Source of the DNA: Thiotrichaceae bacterium
GTDB taxonomy: Bacteria; Pseudomonadota; Gammaproteobacteria; Thiotrichales; Thiotrichaceae
DNA length: 5,465 nt
NCBI GenBank assembly: GCA_027024625.1
Contig: JALVRY010000200.1
Span: forward strand, 1-5,465
Direction of reading: 5' to 3'
The notes under the pieces are model-generated. The model did not search any database. It saw only the letters and a list, made by a program, of their open reading frames with translations, and was not told where the DNA came from. How positions within the stretch are numbered: the first letter of the stretch is position 1; each line of letters opens with the position of its first letter. Both the position numbers and the translations under genes were made by a program. Of the stretch, positions 4,529 through 5,465 are shown piece after piece.

Positions 4529-4958
4529 GTGCAGTCTCCTTTGTTAATTGTGAGACTGTCACGTTCAATGCCAATTGAATGGGTGACAGACTGTACAGAA
4601 TTGGCATTACCGTTAACAAAGGAAACGGCGAACCCGAAGGCTCTTCTATACAATCCGTCATAACGCAGCGTATTTTATCACAGGCATAAAAAAAGCCGTG
4701 AAAGATACGGCTGCGTATCTTTGTTAATTCAGAATGCCAATTCTGACCGATGCTGTTTTTTGCAACGGTGATAATACGATACGCTGGATTTTTCGACTTT
4801 TCAAGCGGTTTTTTGCCCGTATTTGCCTCGTATTTAGTCCGTATTTGCTCTTTTTCGGCTGTTTTTCCTAGAAATACATAGGTTTGAGGGCTGCCCTGAT
4901 AATTGGGCGAAGTTGTGGGGCTTCCACTTTTTTTTGAGAATGAGTTATACTTATCCAC
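4521..4958 (-). CDS. 145-residue ORF containing an antisense-RNA-type immunity region
   Basis: Translation would start at GTG (4958), supported by AAGGAG 8 bases upstream. The ORF ends with an 8-base overlap with the coiled-coil gene. Residues 1-60 are polar and Lys/Ser/Pro-rich. Residues 65-145 resemble in pattern the phage Ash / Icd-like ORFs, with VAKNS (65-69), then a Phe/Cys-rich stretch (IFHGFFYAC, 85-93) and EEPSGSP (105-111). Much of this half is also RNA structure: NWHSEL (73-78), VMPILY (117-122) and IQLALN (127-132) fall in the three repeats, IFHGFF in an intrinsic terminator and EPSG in a UUCG hairpin. The protein pattern may therefore be a by-product of conserved RNA. The N-terminal part is likely translated; whether the full protein has a function is unclear. 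Confidence 0.55.
   Translation of the reverse strand: MDKYNSFSKKSGSPTTSPNYQGSPQTYVFLGKTAEKEQIRTKYEANTGKKPLEKSKNPAYRIITVAKNSIGQNWHSELTKIRSRIFHGFFYACDKIRCVMTDCIEEPSGSPFPLLTVMPILYSLSPIQLALNVTVSQLTKETAHV
4536..4542 (-). promoter_or_regulatory. Ribosome site of the coiled-coil gene, inside a repeat
   Basis: AAAGGAG stands 7 bases before the ATG at 4528. Its AAAGG is part of the 10-base TTAACAAAGG (4547 to 4538, minus strand), which is fully complementary to CCTTTGTTAA (4622 to 4613) earlier in the same transcript. Pairing in cis, or by a processed RNA in trans, would cover this ribosome site. Confidence 0.7.
4538..4576 (+). repeat. Repeat copy 1 (CCTTTGTTAA ... AATGCCAATT)
   Basis: CCTTTGTTAA (4538-4547) is followed after 19 bases by AATGCCAATT (4567-4576). 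The spacing is longer than in copies 2 and 3 because part of a larger hairpin is placed between the two blocks. In the minus-strand transcript this is the downstream target of the antisense copy 2, and it includes the ribosome site of the next gene. Confidence 0.8.
4556..4589. other. Long two-part stem-loop exposing TGGC in the transcript
   Basis: Outer arms CTGTCAC (4556-4562) and GTGACAG (4583-4589) and inner arms TTCAAT (4564-4569) and ATTGAA (4574-4579) pair around loop GCCA (4570-4573); on the minus-strand RNA the loop is UGGC. A second hairpin at 4730-4745 has the same loop. The antisense copy 2 carries GCCA, so both loops could serve as first-contact points for RNA pairing. Confidence 0.65.
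4590..4687 (-). ncRNA. Putative c4/cI-like antisense RNA (boundaries approximate)
   Basis: This stretch of the minus-strand transcript lies between the internal terminator and the downstream stem-loop. It contains a stem ACGG/CCGT (4655-4658 with 4625-4628) capped by GAGCC-UUCG-GGUUC (4643 to 4630), then the antisense segments CCTTTGTTAA and AATGCCAATTCTG (4622 to 4596). These are complementary to segments both upstream (copy 3) and downstream (copy 1) in the same transcript, as seqB is to seqA and seqC in phage P4, and as the c4 RNA of P1 is to the icd ribosome region. Such RNAs are processed from the leader and confer immunity. The ends are guessed from structure. Confidence 0.45.
4596..4622 (-). 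repeat. Repeat copy 2, inverted relative to copies 1 and 3
   Basis: Read on the minus strand it is CCTTTGTTAA, CGGT, then AATGCCAATTCTG. It matches copy 3 in both blocks (9 bases CTTTGTTAA and 12 bases ATGCCAATTCTG) and copy 1 in CCTTTGTTAA and AATGCCAATT. Being inverted, it is antisense to the other two within the single right-to-left transcript. Confidence 0.85.
4688..4712 (-). terminator. Intrinsic terminator inside the 145-residue ORF
   Basis: On the minus strand, AGCCGT (4712 to 4707), a 7-base loop and ACGGCT (4699 to 4694) are followed directly by TTTTTT (4693 to 4688). This is the usual form of a Rho-independent terminator. It lies within coding sequence (IFHGFF), after repeat copy 3 and before the putative antisense RNA. 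Its left arm overlaps the alternative hairpin at 4701-4722, so only one of the two can form. Confidence 0.75.
4701..4722 (-). promoter_or_regulatory. Alternative hairpin competing with the terminator
   Basis: AAAGATACG (4722 to 4714) and CGTATCTTT (4709 to 4701) form a perfect 9-base stem around CAGC. It uses bases of the terminator's first arm and loop, so forming it prevents the terminator. Because AAAG and the preceding TTAAC belong to repeat copy 3, pairing of the antisense RNA with copy 3 would break this hairpin and free the terminator. Confidence 0.6.
4718..4745 (+). repeat. Repeat copy 3, with its own TGGC hairpin
   Basis: CTTTGTTAA (4719-4727) is followed after 5 bases by AATGCCAATTCTG (4733-4745). 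The last 16 bases (4730-4745) are a hairpin with 6-base arms CAGAAT/ATTCTG and loop UGGC on the minus-strand RNA. This is the upstream target of copy 2, comparable in position to seqA of phage P4. Confidence 0.85.
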
Positions 4959-4980
4959 GTTGGATACTCCTTATCGAGTT

Positions 4981-4997
4981 ATTCGACATTGTTGAAT
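4981..4997. promoter_or_regulatory. 17-bp palindrome, possible operator
   Basis: ATTCGACA, a central T, and TGTTGAAT form a palindrome with one mismatch. It ends 8 bases upstream of the AAGGAG ribosome site (4967-4972) of the 145-residue ORF. The position suits a repressor site at a promoter for the immunity region, but I cannot place convincing -35 and -10 boxes. Confidence 0.4.
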
Positions 4998-5007
4998 GCC
5001 TTTAAAA

Positions 5008-5022
5008 ATGCTTTTTGGTTTC
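5008..5022 (+). repeat. 15-bp direct repeat, first copy
   Basis: ATGCTTTTTGGTTTC is repeated perfectly at 5095-5109, 87 bases further on. The two copies bracket the strong hairpin at 5029-5056. Confidence 0.8.
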
Positions 5023-5028
5023 GACATG

Positions 5029-5056
5029 GGCAAAGGGTGCTGCAACACCCTTTGCC
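5029..5056. other. Strong 11-bp GC-rich hairpin, candidate origin element
   Basis: GGCAAAGGGTG (5029-5039) and CACCCTTTGCC (5046-5056) pair perfectly around a 6-base loop. Neither strand has a T-run after the stem, so an intrinsic terminator is unlikely. With the flanking direct repeats and an HUH initiator in the element, a rolling-circle nick hairpin, a single-strand origin or a packaging signal is the better guess. It lies in the 161-base gap between the Arc-like gene and the 145-residue ORF. Confidence 0.5.
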
Positions 5057-5094
5057 ATCTACTTCAGACTCGACGCTACAACATCAAGCCTTCT

Positions 5095-5109
5095 ATGCTT
5101 TTTGGTTTC
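5095..5109 (+). repeat. 15-bp direct repeat, second copy
   Basis: Perfect second copy of ATGCTTTTTGGTTTC, ending 10 bases short of the Arc-like stop codon. It could be a binding site (iteron) for the initiator or for one of the element's regulators. Confidence 0.8.
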
Positions 5110-5119
5110 TGATCTTTAT

Positions 5120-5284
5120 CTAAACTGCCGCTTTATCTCCCTCTTTATTTTTTGCATCCCGAATAATCGTTAATACTTCCGAGTGCATCGAGTGAAAATT
5201 CTTTTTTCCCTGCTCTTTTAACCAGTTTCTTAACTCGACAGGTAGCTTTAATTGCATTGCAAAAACGGTTTTTTTATCGCTCAT
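5120..5284 (-). CDS. Arc-like ribbon-helix-helix DNA-binding protein
   Basis: The 54-residue product fits the Arc repressor family. FAMQLKLPVELRNWLKEQ (8-25) gives the DNA-contacting beta strand and first helix, with the typical LPVELRNWL pattern, and SMHSEVLTIIRDA (32-44) is the second helix, with the usual SE at its start. Such proteins bind as dimers of dimers to short palindromes, commonly at their own promoter. AAAGGA stands about 8 bases before the ATG. It is the first gene of the minus-strand block, so it is a likely repressor of the element. The two ACCTAAARGGT palindromes upstream are its obvious candidate operators. The ORF is short but intact. Confidence 0.85.
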   Translation of the reverse strand: MSDKKTVFAMQLKLPVELRNWLKEQGKKNFHSMHSEVLTIIRDAKNKEGDKAAV

Positions 5285-5312
5285 TTTCTTAGTCCTTTAT
5301 TGTTGGTTTTAT

Positions 5313-5323
5313 ACCCTTTAGGT
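5313..5323. promoter_or_regulatory. Candidate operator 1 for the Arc-like protein
   Basis: On the minus strand the site reads ACCTAAAGGGT, within the wider palindrome TACC-5-GGTA. It matches the second site at 10 of 11 bases and lies 29 bases upstream of the Arc-like ATG. Confidence 0.5.
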
Positions 5324-5356
5324 AGTAATTTATTCCTATTTATCAAATGCTTAGTA

Positions 5357-5367
5357 ACCTTTTAGGT
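5357..5367. promoter_or_regulatory. Candidate operator 2 for the Arc-like protein
   Basis: ACCTAAAAGGT on the minus strand, inside the palindrome TAACCT-TTT-AGGTTA (5355-5369), which extends with wobble pairs to about 5351-5373. Its centre is 44 bp from that of the first site, about four helical turns, so two tetramers could bind on the same face of the DNA. Confidence 0.5.
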
Positions 5368-5465
5368 TATTAGCTTTTCTCTTTAATATGATTAAATAAA
5401 TTTAAAAAAAATACTAGCCCCATTATTACTAAGCACCTTTTCAATACTGTTCTTTAGGCAGAGTA

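Larger units (their letters stand above)
5285..5465. other. AT-rich upstream region without a gene
   Basis: No gene is supported on either strand here. It holds two 11-bp palindromes (separate entries), a 9-bp inverted repeat GCTTAGTAA (5349-5357) / TTACTAAGC (5426-5434) and an A-tract near 5401-5410. This is the natural place for the main promoter of the block, but I find no convincing promoter boxes. Confidence 0.5.

Noticed and set aside
4408..4653. Minus-strand frame overlapping the immunity region and the coiled-coil gene
   Set aside because: It starts at TTG without a ribosome site and overlaps two better-supported frames.
4596..4745. Miniature transposon (MITE) flanked by inverted repeats
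   Set aside because: Copies 2 and 3 are inverted around about 95 bases, but a third copy lies outside, there are no target-site duplications, and RNA complementarity explains the pattern better.
4790..4815. Pasteurellaceae-type DNA uptake sequence (CAAGCGGT)
   Set aside because: Only a single 8-base match is present in 5.4 kb, which is no evidence for that host group.
5029..5056. Intrinsic terminator after the Arc-like gene
   Set aside because: The stem is strong, but no T-run follows on the minus strand or the plus strand.
1..5465. tRNA, rRNA, CRISPR array, insertion sequence or attachment site
   Set aside because: No cloverleaf, no regularly spaced repeats, no transposase and no recognisable attachment core were seen on either strand.

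Overview
The window looks like the regulatory and replication half of a small mobile element, most likely a prophage, a satellite or a phage-like plasmid of a gammaproteobacterium with moderate GC. The host guess rests on the AT-leaning base composition, strong GGAGG-type ribosome binding sites, and Fis-, AlpA- and Arc-type regulators; the genus cannot be fixed. Every gene I can support lies on the minus strand, so the element reads from right to left.

From the right: an AT-rich leader (5285-5465) carries two near-identical 11-bp palindromes. A 54-residue Arc-like ribbon-helix-helix repressor (5120-5284) follows. A 161-bp gap comes next, holding a strong GC-rich hairpin between two copies of a 15-bp direct repeat and a 17-bp palindrome just before the next ribosome site. 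A 145-residue ORF (4521-4958) starts at GTG. Its second half contains an unusual set of RNA-level signals: an intrinsic terminator, a competing hairpin, and three copies of a repeat. The middle copy is inverted, so in the transcript it is antisense to the other two. The layout resembles the antisense-RNA immunity regions of phages P1 (c4) and P4 (cI with seqA/B/C).

Then comes a continuous operon in which nearly every stop and start share an ATGA: a coiled-coil protein (4088-4528), a 34-residue membrane peptide (3987-4091), an unknown protein (3658-3990), an AlpA-like regulator (3434-3661), a small acidic protein (3219-3437), a Fis-like regulator (2944-3222), a 55-residue lipoprotein (2780-2947), an unknown 79-residue protein (2544-2783) and the HUH replication endonuclease of the phage GPA (P2 A) family (859-2547). 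After a hairpin there is a possible 31-residue ORF (645-740), then small multi-pass membrane proteins (451-648, 84-458) and the start of another (1-38).

As a whole, the repressor and the antisense-RNA switch probably decide whether the operon is read. The operon supplies further regulators and the rolling-circle initiator, and the downstream membrane proteins may be virion or host-envelope components. No capsid, packaging, integrase or attachment site is visible, so the element type (inovirus-like, corticovirus-like or satellite) stays open.
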